This document shows positions 9,349 through 16,879 of a DNA stretch of 64,000 nt, piece by piece. The notes below the pieces were generated by a model, which did no database searches, was not told the DNA's origin, and saw only the letters and a program-made list of their open reading frames with translations. The DNA is from Lachnospiraceae bacterium (lineage in GTDB: Bacteria > Bacillota > Clostridia > Lachnospirales > Lachnospiraceae): NCBI GenBank assembly GCA_016286555.1, contig JAEETA010000003.1, forward strand, positions 1 through 64,000. The letters are read 5' to 3'. Position numbers and translations under genes: made by a program. Positions within the stretch are counted from its first letter, which is position 1. Each line of letters begins with the position of its first letter.

Positions 9349-10125
9349 GTGAAAGTTGTGATTTTGGCGGGAGGCTTCGGCACCCGTTTTTCCGAAGAGA
9401 GTGAATATCGTCCCAAGCCCATGATCGAGATCGGTGGCATGCCGATCCTGTGGCATATTATGAAGGAGTACAGTCATTACGGATTCAACGAATTCGTGAT
9501 CTGCGCAGGCTACAAGCAGCAGGTGATCAAGGAGTGGTTCTCGGACTATTTCCTCTACACTTCGGATGTGACCTTCGACCTCACCGCGGGTAATAAGGTG
9601 ATCCTGCACGAGCAGCGTTCCGAGCCCTGGAAAGTGACGGTGGTGGATACCGGACTCCATACCATGACCGGCGGCCGTATCAAGCGCGTGGCAAAATATT
9701 TAGGCGATGAGCCCTTCCTCATGACCTACGGCGACGGCGTCTGCGACGTGGATGTGAAGAAGCTGGTGGAGTTCCATCAGAGTCACGGAAAGCTGGCAAC
9801 CCTTACCAGCGTCATTATGGAGCAGCAAAAGGGTGTCCTGGACATCGGCGGAGACAACGCTGTTCACTCCTTCCGTGAGAAAAATGTGGGAGACGGATCC
9901 CCCATCAATGCAGGTTACATGGTGATGGAGCCTGCGGTGCTGGATTACATCGGCGGGGACGACAATATCCTGGAGAAGGATACCCTGGTGAAGCTGGCGG
10001 ATGCGGGAGAGCTTATGAGCTATCAGCACAGAGGTTTCTGGCAGTGCATGGACAACCGCCGTGAGCGGGATATGCTGGAGAAAATGTGGGCTACCGGAAA
10101 TGCTCCCTGGAAGAGCTGGGAATAA
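9349..10125 (+). CDS. rfbF: Glucose-1-phosphate cytidylyltransferase
   Basis: The 258-residue protein makes CDP-glucose from CTP and glucose-1-phosphate, the first step toward CDP-dideoxyhexoses. Diagnostic motifs are LAGGFGTRFSEES at the N-terminus, RPKPMIEIGGMPILWHIMK, the metal-binding TYGDGVCDVD and the C-terminal GFWQCMDNRRERDMLE. Length is that of RfbF/DdhA. The GTG start has AAGGAGGA 5-7 bases upstream. It leads the second half of the CDP-sugar genes, downstream of the Rpn insertion. Confidence 0.96.
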   Translation: MKVVILAGGFGTRFSEESEYRPKPMIEIGGMPILWHIMKEYSHYGFNEFVICAGYKQQVIKEWFSDYFLYTSDVTFDLTAGNKVILHEQRSEPWKVTVVDTGLHTMTGGRIKRVAKYLGDEPFLMTYGDGVCDVDVKKLVEFHQSHGKLATLTSVIMEQQKGVLDIGGDNAVHSFREKNVGDGSPINAGYMVMEPAVLDYIGGDDNILEKDTLVKLADAGELMSYQHRGFWQCMDNRRERDMLEKMWATGNAPWKSWE

Positions 10126-10130
10126 TGTCA

Positions 10131-10176
10131 CCCCGAATGAATCGGGGAGACAATTCGGCCAACGGAGTGGCCGAAT
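10131..10176 (+). other. Two hairpins between rfbF and the SDR gene
   Basis: CCCCG-N7-CGGGG (10131-10147) is followed by ATTCGGCC-N8-GGCCGAAT (10153-10176). Neither has a T tract, so they look like mRNA stabilising or processing hairpins, not terminators. Confidence 0.5.
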
Positions 10177-10206
10177 CAGCGGGCGGAAGGCGAGATAGGA
10201 GAGAAT

Positions 10207-11199
10207 TTGGACTACGTGTACATCACCGGCGCCACGGGCGCGGTGGGACTTGGATTAATCAAAGAGTGCTTGCGGCGTGGCGTGGGCGTAACCGTTCTGG
10301 TGCGGCCCGGATCTGAGAGAAATGCAAATCTGACGGAAGCTTCGGAAAACGGATCCCTCGAGATCGTGGAATGCGATCTGAAGGACCTGAAATATCTGAC
10401 CATCGTGGATGGGGACATTCTGGAATCCGGAAATGGGCGGATCGCACATTACGGCAGTTGCTCCGCTTTTTTCCATCTGGGATGGACAGGGACCATCGGA
10501 CCCGGTCGGAATGACGAAGGGATACAACGCCAGAATGTGGAATATGCGCTGGATGCTGTGCGACTGGCAGCAGGGCTGGGTTGCAAGGCATTTGTGGGAG
10601 CGGGGTCTCAGGCAGAGTATGGGAGACCCGGGACAGAGCCGCTCCGCCCCGACACGCCCTGCAATCCCGAAAACGCCTACGGAAGAGCAAAGCTGGATGC
10701 GTGTCACGAAACAGCGGCGCTGTGCAGAAAGCTGCGCATCGCTCAGGTGTGGCCCAGGATCCTCAGTGTCTACGGACCCGGCGACGGGGAGCGGACCATG
10801 ATTACTTCCGTAATCAGGCAACTCCTGGCGGGAGAAAAACCTGCATTAACGGCGGGTGAGCAAATGTGGGATTACCTCTACAGCGAGGATGCGGGGAGGG
10901 CCCTGTATCTCCTGGGAGAGAAGGCTTGTGATGATCCCGCGATCAGCGGACGGATCTATCCTCTGGGCAGCGGTCAGGCGCGCCCTCTGCGGGAGTATAT
11001 CGAAATCCTGCGGTATGCCATTGATCCCGCATTGCCTTTGGGATTTGGCGAAATCCCCTACGGTCCGAATCAGGTAATGCATCTGCTGGCGGACATTTCC
11101 ACCCTCACGAGAGATACGGGCTTCGTGCCTGAGACGGATTTTGCGGACGGAATCCGTGAGACTATTGCCTGGGTCAAGGCACATACCTCTGACAATTGA
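10207..11199 (+). CDS. NAD-dependent epimerase/dehydratase (SDR), CDP-sugar reductase or epimerase candidate
   Basis: The 330-residue protein is an extended short-chain dehydrogenase. The cofactor motif GATGAVGLG is at residues 7-15 and the catalytic Tyr-x3-Lys occurs in NAYGRAKLDA; QVWPRILSVYGPGDGERTM and the DYLYSEDAGRAL segment are typical for nucleotide-sugar enzymes. Start TTG has AGGAG 5 bases upstream. Between rfbF and rfbH it most likely finishes the CDP-sugar, for example as the C-4 side reductase (YerF-like, or abequose/paratose-synthase-like). The exact reaction cannot be told from the sequence. Confidence 0.85.
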   Translation: MDYVYITGATGAVGLGLIKECLRRGVGVTVLVRPGSERNANLTEASENGSLEIVECDLKDLKYLTIVDGDILESGNGRIAHYGSCSAFFHLGWTGTIGPGRNDEGIQRQNVEYALDAVRLAAGLGCKAFVGAGSQAEYGRPGTEPLRPDTPCNPENAYGRAKLDACHETAALCRKLRIAQVWPRILSVYGPGDGERTMITSVIRQLLAGEKPALTAGEQMWDYLYSEDAGRALYLLGEKACDDPAISGRIYPLGSGQARPLREYIEILRYAIDPALPLGFGEIPYGPNQVMHLLADISTLTRDTGFVPETDFADGIRETIAWVKAHTSDN

Positions 11200-11340
11200 G
11201 CTTTTTCGCAGAATAGTTCTCCGAGTATCCCTGCATGGGATTGAGAAAATGCCATGCATGTTCCGGGAAGAAGGGGATGTGCGCTCGGAAAATCCGCGCA
11301 AGAATCAGAGATAAACAGAATTTGGAGAGTTAACAGCATT

Positions 11341-12693
11341 ATGGCAAATTGGGAAAACGAACAACAGGCGAGAGACGAGATCAAATCCCTGGTGGGAGAA
11401 TATTACAGACAGTTTAAAGCCCCTGCGGAGAGCAAGGAGGGCTTCAAGCCCGGGGACCGCATTAGCTATGCCTCCCGTGTCTATGACGAGAAGGAGATGC
11501 AGGCTCTGACGGATGCTGCGCTGGATTTCTGGCTCACCACGGGACGGTTTTCCGATGCTTTTGAGAAGGAGTTTGCAAGCTGGATCGGGGTAAAATACGC
11601 ACACCTGGTAAACAGCGGATCCTCCGCAAATCTCATTGCTTTCTCCGTACTGACGGCACCGGAACTGGGGGATCGGCAGGTTAAGAGAGGAGACGAGGTC
11701 ATCACCGTGGCCTGTGGCTTCCCCACCACCATCGCCCCCATCCTGCAATACGGCGCGGTACCTGTCTTCGTAGATGTGACAGTTCCGTCATATAATGTGG
11801 ATGTGAACGCTCTGGAAGGTGCTCTTTCCGACCGCACCAAAGCGGTGATGCTGGCCCATACCCTGGGCAATCCTTTTGACATCAAGGCAGTGAAGGCGTT
11901 TTGCGCAAAGCACAACCTCTGGCTGGTGGAGGACAACTGCGACGCTCTGGGCAGCAGATATACCATTGACGGGGAGACGAAATTTACCGGCACCTGGGGA
12001 GATATCGGCACTTCATCCTTCTACCCGCCTCATCACATGACCATGGGCGAGGGGGGCTGTGTTTATACCGATAATCCCTTGCTTCACAGACTGATCCTGA
12101 GCTACCGTGACTGGGGCCGGGACTGCATCTGTCCTTCCGGACATGACAATTTCTGCGGACATCGCTACGACGGTCAGTTCGGTGACCTGCCTGCAGGATA
12201 TGACCACAAATATGTCTACAGTCACTTCGGCTACAACCTGAAGGTGACGGATCTCCAGGCCGCCATCGGCACGGAGCAGCTGAAGAAGTTTCCTTCCTTC
12301 ATCGAGCGGAGAAAACACAACTGGGCGAGACTCCGCAAGGCTCTGGAGCCCGCGGTGGACCGCCTGATCCTGCCGGAGCCTGCGGAGGGCAGTGATCCTT
12401 CCTGGTTCGGTTTCCTGATCTCGGTGCGGCCGGAGAGCGGCATCTCCCGGAACGAGCTGATCAGGTTCATCGAGGGGCACAACATTCAGACCAGACTCCT
12501 CTTCTCCGGAAATATTCTGAAACACCCCTGTTTCGACGAATATCGGGAGACGGACCGCTATCGCGTGGCGGGGTCTCTGGAGGTGTCGGATTTCGTGACG
12601 GAGAACACTTTCTGGGTGGGTGTTTATCCCGGCATGACGGATGCCATGATCGATCACATGGCGGAAGTGATCCTGGAGGGAATAAGAGGATGA
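11341..12693 (+). CDS. rfbH: CDP-6-deoxy-D-xylo-4-hexulose 3-dehydrase (E1)
   Basis: The 450-residue protein is RfbH/DdhC, a PMP and [2Fe-2S] enzyme that removes the C-3 hydroxyl of CDP-4-keto-6-deoxyglucose with help from the E3 reductase. It starts with RISYASRVYDEKEM and shows NSGSSANL, GDEVITVACGFPTT and HTLGNPFD. The lysine of ordinary aminotransferases is replaced by histidine (His231-His232 in PPHHMTMGEGG), as known for E1. Cluster cysteines are visible as C262-x-C264-x7-C272, with C200 in EDNCDALGS upstream. The frame extends back to 11254, but the family start fits the ATG at 11341, with GGAGAG 11 bases upstream. No E3 (ddhD) gene is in the window, so the reductase must be elsewhere. 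Confidence 0.95.
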   Translation: MANWENEQQARDEIKSLVGEYYRQFKAPAESKEGFKPGDRISYASRVYDEKEMQALTDAALDFWLTTGRFSDAFEKEFASWIGVKYAHLVNSGSSANLIAFSVLTAPELGDRQVKRGDEVITVACGFPTTIAPILQYGAVPVFVDVTVPSYNVDVNALEGALSDRTKAVMLAHTLGNPFDIKAVKAFCAKHNLWLVEDNCDALGSRYTIDGETKFTGTWGDIGTSSFYPPHHMTMGEGGCVYTDNPLLHRLILSYRDWGRDCICPSGHDNFCGHRYDGQFGDLPAGYDHKYVYSHFGYNLKVTDLQAAIGTEQLKKFPSFIERRKHNWARLRKALEPAVDRLILPEPAEGSDPSWFGFLISVRPESGISRNELIRFIEGHNIQTRLLFSGNILKHPCFDEYRETDRYRVAGSLEVSDFVTENTFWVGVYPGMTDAMIDHMAEVILEGIRG

Positions 12694-12694
12694 T

Positions 12695-12758
12695 AAAAGA
12701 ATCGTAGAACATAAAAAACGGACCGTTATGGTCCGTTTTTTTGTCCTACGATTCTTTT
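12695..12758. terminator. Nested bidirectional terminator
   Basis: An inner perfect repeat AAAAAACGGACC (12713-12724) / GGTCCGTTTTTT (12730-12741) sits inside an outer perfect 13-bp repeat AAAAGAATCGTAG (12695-12707) / CTACGATTCTTTT (12746-12758). It works for rfbH on + and the glycosyltransferase on -. The stop codon of the minus gene lies in the right outer arm. Confidence 0.92.
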
Positions 12759-13720
12759 TCCTTCGTTACCTCAGGAAAATTGATCCGCTCTTCCTCGATC
12801 ACCAGCGGTCTGTGCATGACCCGCTTATTGATGCTGAGGATGTACTCTCCCAGAAATCCGGTAAACACCAGCTGCAGCGATCCGAAGATCAGGACGGAGA
12901 GCAGGATGGGCGCGGTGCCTGCAACGAAGCGGTCCCAGTAGATCAGCTTCAGGATCAGGTACACCAGAGCGATGATCATGCTGATGCCGCCTACGATGAA
13001 TCCGGCGAAGGTTGCGATACGCAGCCCCACCTTGGTGTAGGAGGTGAAGCTCAGCATGGCTGCGTCATACAGGGTGTAGAAATTGTTGTGGGTTTTGCCT
13101 GCTCTGCGGCGCTGCTGCTCGTAGGGGAGATCTACCCGTTCGAAGCCCAGCTCGGCTACAATGCCCCGCAGGAAAGGGGTGGGATCGTCCAGATTTCGCA
13201 GGACCTCCACAAAGCTTTTGTCGTAGAGTCCGAAGCCGGTGAAGTGCTCAATCTGCTCCACGTCGGACATCTTTTTGATCATTTTGTAATAGCGGGTGCG
13301 CAGGAAGCGCATGATGGGATTTTCCCGGCTGCTGGTCTTGATGCAGCTGACGATGCGGGCGCCTTTTTCCCATTCCGCCACCATCTTCGGGATCATGTCC
13401 ACGGGATCCTGGAAGTCGGCACACATGCAGATGGTGCAGTCCCCGGTGGTCTGGCAGATGCCGTAGTAGGGGGAGTTGAACTGGCCGAAATTTTTCGCAT
13501 TGAATATGGCACGGATCTTCGGGTTCCCGGCGCAAAGCTGACGCAGTAGCTCTCTGGTTTTGTCTGTGGAACGGTTGTCGATAAAGACGATCTCGTAATC
13601 GTAATCCGGCAGGGACTCCTTCATCTGCGCGATGACGGCTTCGCTGATGGGGACCACGTTTTCTTCTTCGTTATAGCAGGGGATCAGGATGCTGACGGTC
13701 TTCAAGGTCTTTGCCTCCAT
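12746..13720 (-). CDS. Family 2 glycosyltransferase, DPM1/GtrB type
   Basis: The 324-residue protein has a cytoplasmic GT-A domain followed by two membrane helices (about residues 230-255 and 265-295), the layout of GtrB, ArnC and bacterial dolichol-phosphate-mannose-synthase-like enzymes. Visible motifs: SILIPCYNEEENV, VFIDNRSTDKTRE, NFGQFNSPYYGI, the metal-site region MCADFQDP near residue 99, and HFTGFGLYD. These enzymes usually charge undecaprenyl phosphate with a sugar that membrane GT-C enzymes then use outside the cell, which fits the five large GT-C-like proteins downstream. It is a single convergent gene. Confidence 0.92.
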   Translation of the reverse strand: MEAKTLKTVSILIPCYNEEENVVPISEAVIAQMKESLPDYDYEIVFIDNRSTDKTRELLRQLCAGNPKIRAIFNAKNFGQFNSPYYGICQTTGDCTICMCADFQDPVDMIPKMVAEWEKGARIVSCIKTSSRENPIMRFLRTRYYKMIKKMSDVEQIEHFTGFGLYDKSFVEVLRNLDDPTPFLRGIVAELGFERVDLPYEQQRRRAGKTHNNFYTLYDAAMLSFTSYTKVGLRIATFAGFIVGGISMIIALVYLILKLIYWDRFVAGTAPILLSVLIFGSLQLVFTGFLGEYILSINKRVMHRPLVIEEERINFPEVTKEKES

Positions 13721-13858
13721 AGGTTTCTAACGATTGCGCCCTTTAGTGTACCACATGAAAGCGCGTATTTCCATAAATTTCGGGTACGAACGGTGCGTGA
13801 CTTTTTTGTCCGAATGGGATAAGATATAGTTAACTATCTGTGTTTGCTCGGTGGGGTT

Positions 13859-16696
13859 ATGAAAAAAGCAATCTCTGATTTTTTTAACAGAATTAAAGTA
13901 TACAGGGAGAGTCAGGAGACGATCCATGCGATAAACGAATTCAACATGCATTACGGCACTTTCGCCGCCGTAATGCTTTTTGTCGTGGCTGTGGTCGTGC
14001 TGCTTCGGACGGATCCCGATGCGGTCAATGCGGACAGCAGGTATGGGGCGATGTACATCCTCCTGGCGGCCTGCATGTTCTTCTTATACGTGGCTTACCG
14101 CTGGTTTAAGCAGAAGAAGACCGAGCCCATTTTTCCTACCACGGCGGTGCTCTTCCTAAACACTGCCCTTACCATCACGGAATGGGCTGTGGCTGCTTCC
14201 ACCATGGGACTGGTGGAAAAATACATTCTGGGCGGCACCATTATGATCTTTATGATCTGCTTCCCCATCGTGAACAGGCTCTCCGCACTGAGCTGTCTGC
14301 TCATGGGCTACGTGTGCTTTGTGGTGGGAATGCCCAACGACACCCAGACGTCCCGCCAGGTGATCCTCGTGGGTCTGTATGTGCTGGTGCTTTTCGGCAT
14401 CGGTTCCAGCCGCTATGTGAACTTCCGGACGGATGTGGCGCGAAACGCGTATTTCAAGAATCTGTCCCTCTATGACGAGCTGACGGGTCTGCGGAACCGT
14501 ACCGCTTACCGCGTGGACGGCGAGCATTACCTGGGTAAGCGCATCATGGTCATGATGCTGGACATCGACGATTTCAAGCATTTCAATGATTTCTTTGGCC
14601 ATCAGACGGGAGACCGGCTGCTGGTGGAATTTGGCGCGGCGCTGAAGCACTGTTTCGGAAACCGCAATGCCTACCGCTACGGCGGTGATGAATTCTGCGT
14701 GCTTTTCCCTGTCAAGGACCAGTCGGATGTGAACAATATCCTGACGGCCTGGACCAACGAGGAGGCGAGAGCACAGCTTTCCGTGGAGGGAAGCCGCATC
14801 ACCAGTTCCTGCGGCTATGTGCTGGGAACGCCCCAGACCAGAGTGGATCTGAGTAACATGCTGGCCGAGGCGGATCAGATGCTGTATCAGGCGAAAAACA
14901 ACGGTAAAAACTATGTCTCCGGCAAGGAGTATGAGGGCATCCAGACCGAGGAAGGACGCACCATCCTGGAGCGCCGTATGGTCACGGCTGCCAGCATCGA
15001 TTCCCTGACGGGACTCATGAACATGCATGCCTTCCGGGAGTATGCTTCCGAGCGGCAGAGCGCTATGGAACCGGAAGCAAGAGAGTATCTGGTTTATATC
15101 GATGTGGAGAATTTCAAGGGATTTAACCAGAAATACGGCTATCAGAGCGGTGATGAACTGCTTCGTTCCGTCGCCATTTCCATCAAGGAGAATTTCCCCA
15201 AAACCATCATTTCCAGATTCCACGATGACCAGTTCGTGCTGATCACGGATGTGGATGATCTGGATTACCGTCTGGATAAGCTGCATGAGGATGTGCACCG
15301 GTATCAGAAGGATATCCGCATCGAGCTGAAATGCGGTATCTGCGCCCTGGATCAGGTCAGTGATATCTCGCTGATCTTCGATCATGCGAAGGTTGCCTGC
15401 CAGAGCATCAAGGGGAAGAAAAATACGGTCATCCGGTACTATGATGATGTTTTGAGTGCTGCCATCGAACGGCAGAATTATATCCTGAATCATTTCGAGG
15501 ATGCCATGGAAAAAGGTTATCTGCAGCCCTTCTTCCAGAATCTGGTCCGGGCCGTTTCCGGCAAAGTCTTCGGACTGGAGGTGCTGGCCCGTTGGATCGA
15601 TCCCGAGTACGGATTTATCCCGCCTTCGGAATTTGTGCCCGTGCTGGAAAGAGCGCATGTCATCGACCGTCTGGACCTGCACATCATGCGGGAAGCCTGC
15701 AGACTCATGAAACTGGCGGAGGAGCAGGGGGTGACGGGACTGCCCATGTCCATCAATCTGTCCAAGCTGGACTTCCGTCTGCGGGATATGTTTGAGGCCA
15801 TCGAGGAGGTTCGAAATGAGTTTGGCTTTGCTCCGGACAGGCTCCACATCGAGGTGACGGAGAGTGTCATGGCCGGAGATACCAGCTTCTACATCAACAA
15901 CCTGAGCCGTTTCCGGGAGGCCGGATACGAGGTCTGGATGGATGATTTCGGAAGCGAGTATTCTTCCCTGAACAACCTGAAGGATTATCATTTTGATACC
16001 CTGAAGATTGACATGCAATTCATGAGAGAGTTTTCCGCCAAGGAGAACTCCCGCATCATCCTTGCTTCCATCGTGGATATGGCGAAGCGCCTGGAGATCC
16101 GTACCGTGACCGAGGGCGTGGAGACGAGAGAGCAGTACGAGTTCCTGCGGGACATCGGCTGCGACATCATCCAGGGCTATTATTTCGACAAGCCTCATGA
16201 TGCCGAGACCATCAAAAAGCAGTACGAAGCGGATCCCCAGATCCACGAGACCGTTTCCGAGGCAAAGAGCTTCCACGTGCTGGGCAATATCAATTTCCTC
16301 AGCGGTGATCCGCTGGATGACAGCGATGTGGAGCGCCGGAATATGGTTCCCTTCGTGTTTATGCGTCGGGATCGGGCTGATGATCCGACATCTTCCCACA
16401 CCATTTACGAGAGCCGTGCGTACATGGATAAGGTCCATCTCCTGCGGGAGAAGGGCGGTCAGCACCAGGGCAAATCCTTAGAGGAACTGTCCCCGGAGGA
16501 ACGCGCGGACGTGGAGCAGCTGGTCCAGGCCTGCTTCGCGGATCGTCAGGTGCACAATTACAACTACAACGGCGATCTGGGAAATATGCAGGTGCGCATG
16601 CGTCTGCTGGACGGCGACGGCGTCACGAGACCGGCCATCTTCATGCTGGTATTTGAATGGAATTTCCTGCCGGATGAGGGGCCGGGTAAGACCTGA
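13859..16696 (+). CDS. Membrane protein with GGDEF, degenerate GGDEF and EAL domains
   Basis: The protein is about 945 residues. Five or six membrane helices fill residues 30-185. GGDEF domain 1 (about 200-360) has SLYDELTGLRNR and an intact YGGDEF near 275. A second GGDEF-like domain (about 375-540) has SIDSLTGLMNM, but the signature is HDDQF near 454, so it should be inactive. The EAL domain (about 550-795) reads EVL in FGLEVLARW, keeps MDDFGSEYSSL, LKID, TEGVET and QGYYFDKP, and so may still hydrolyse cyclic-di-GMP. The last 150 residues are an unassigned tail. ATG 13859 has GGTGGGG close upstream; TTG 13844 is the alternative. A terminator follows. Confidence 0.9.
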   Translation: MKKAISDFFNRIKVYRESQETIHAINEFNMHYGTFAAVMLFVVAVVVLLRTDPDAVNADSRYGAMYILLAACMFFLYVAYRWFKQKKTEPIFPTTAVLFLNTALTITEWAVAASTMGLVEKYILGGTIMIFMICFPIVNRLSALSCLLMGYVCFVVGMPNDTQTSRQVILVGLYVLVLFGIGSSRYVNFRTDVARNAYFKNLSLYDELTGLRNRTAYRVDGEHYLGKRIMVMMLDIDDFKHFNDFFGHQTGDRLLVEFGAALKHCFGNRNAYRYGGDEFCVLFPVKDQSDVNNILTAWTNEEARAQLSVEGSRITSSCGYVLGTPQTRVDLSNMLAEADQMLYQAKNNGKNYVSGKEYEGIQTEEGRTILERRMVTAASIDSLTGLMNMHAFREYASERQSAMEPEAREYLVYIDVENFKGFNQKYGYQSGDELLRSVAISIKENFPKTIISRFHDDQFVLITDVDDLDYRLDKLHEDVHRYQKDIRIELKCGICALDQVSDISLIFDHAKVACQSIKGKKNTVIRYYDDVLSAAIERQNYILNHFEDAMEKGYLQPFFQNLVRAVSGKVFGLEVLARWIDPEYGFIPPSEFVPVLERAHVIDRLDLHIMREACRLMKLAEEQGVTGLPMSINLSKLDFRLRDMFEAIEEVRNEFGFAPDRLHIEVTESVMAGDTSFYINNLSRFREAGYEVWMDDFGSEYSSLNNLKDYHFDTLKIDMQFMREFSAKENSRIILASIVDMAKRLEIRTVTEGVETREQYEFLRDIGCDIIQGYYFDKPHDAETIKKQYEADPQIHETVSEAKSFHVLGNINFLSGDPLDDSDVERRNMVPFVFMRRDRADDPTSSHTIYESRAYMDKVHLLREKGGQHQGKSLEELSPEERADVEQLVQACFADRQVHNYNYNGDLGNMQVRMRLLDGDGVTRPAIFMLVFEWNFLPDEGPGKT

Positions 16697-16735
16697 TTTT
16701 TTCGGGAGAAACGGATCTGAGAAAGAATTATGGAG

Positions 16736-16760
16736 GGAGAGTCTTCGGACTCTCCTTTTT
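16736..16760 (+). terminator. Intrinsic terminator after the GGDEF/EAL gene
   Basis: GGAGAGTC-TTCG-GACTCTCC is an 8-bp perfect stem with a UUCG tetraloop, followed by TTTTT. Confidence 0.95.
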
Positions 16761-16816
16761 CTTAAGCAAAATTAAGGATTTCTGCCCATTTCCGCAATGA
16801 TTTTTTTCAGAATTCA

Positions 16817-16830
16817 TGGTAAAATATAGT
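16817..16830 (+). promoter_or_regulatory. Extended -10 promoter candidate for the membrane-protein genes
   Basis: TGGTAAAAT (16817-16825) overlaps TATAGT (16825-16830). No good -35 is visible. It supports the later start at 16880, because the in-frame ATG at 16835 lies too near the -10 box. Confidence 0.45.
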
Positions 16831-16879
16831 ATCTATGCGTATGCTCTTTTTTGGCGTAGAAAGGGGAGAATATTCTGCC

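Noticed and set aside
13797-13830. Promoter before the GGDEF/EAL gene (TATAGT or TAAGAT boxes)
   Set aside because: No -35 at correct spacing for either box, so it was not called.
14156-16465. Minus-strand frame of 769 codons opposite the GGDEF/EAL gene
   Set aside because: Antisense shadow; the plus strand has intact GGDEF and EAL motifs.
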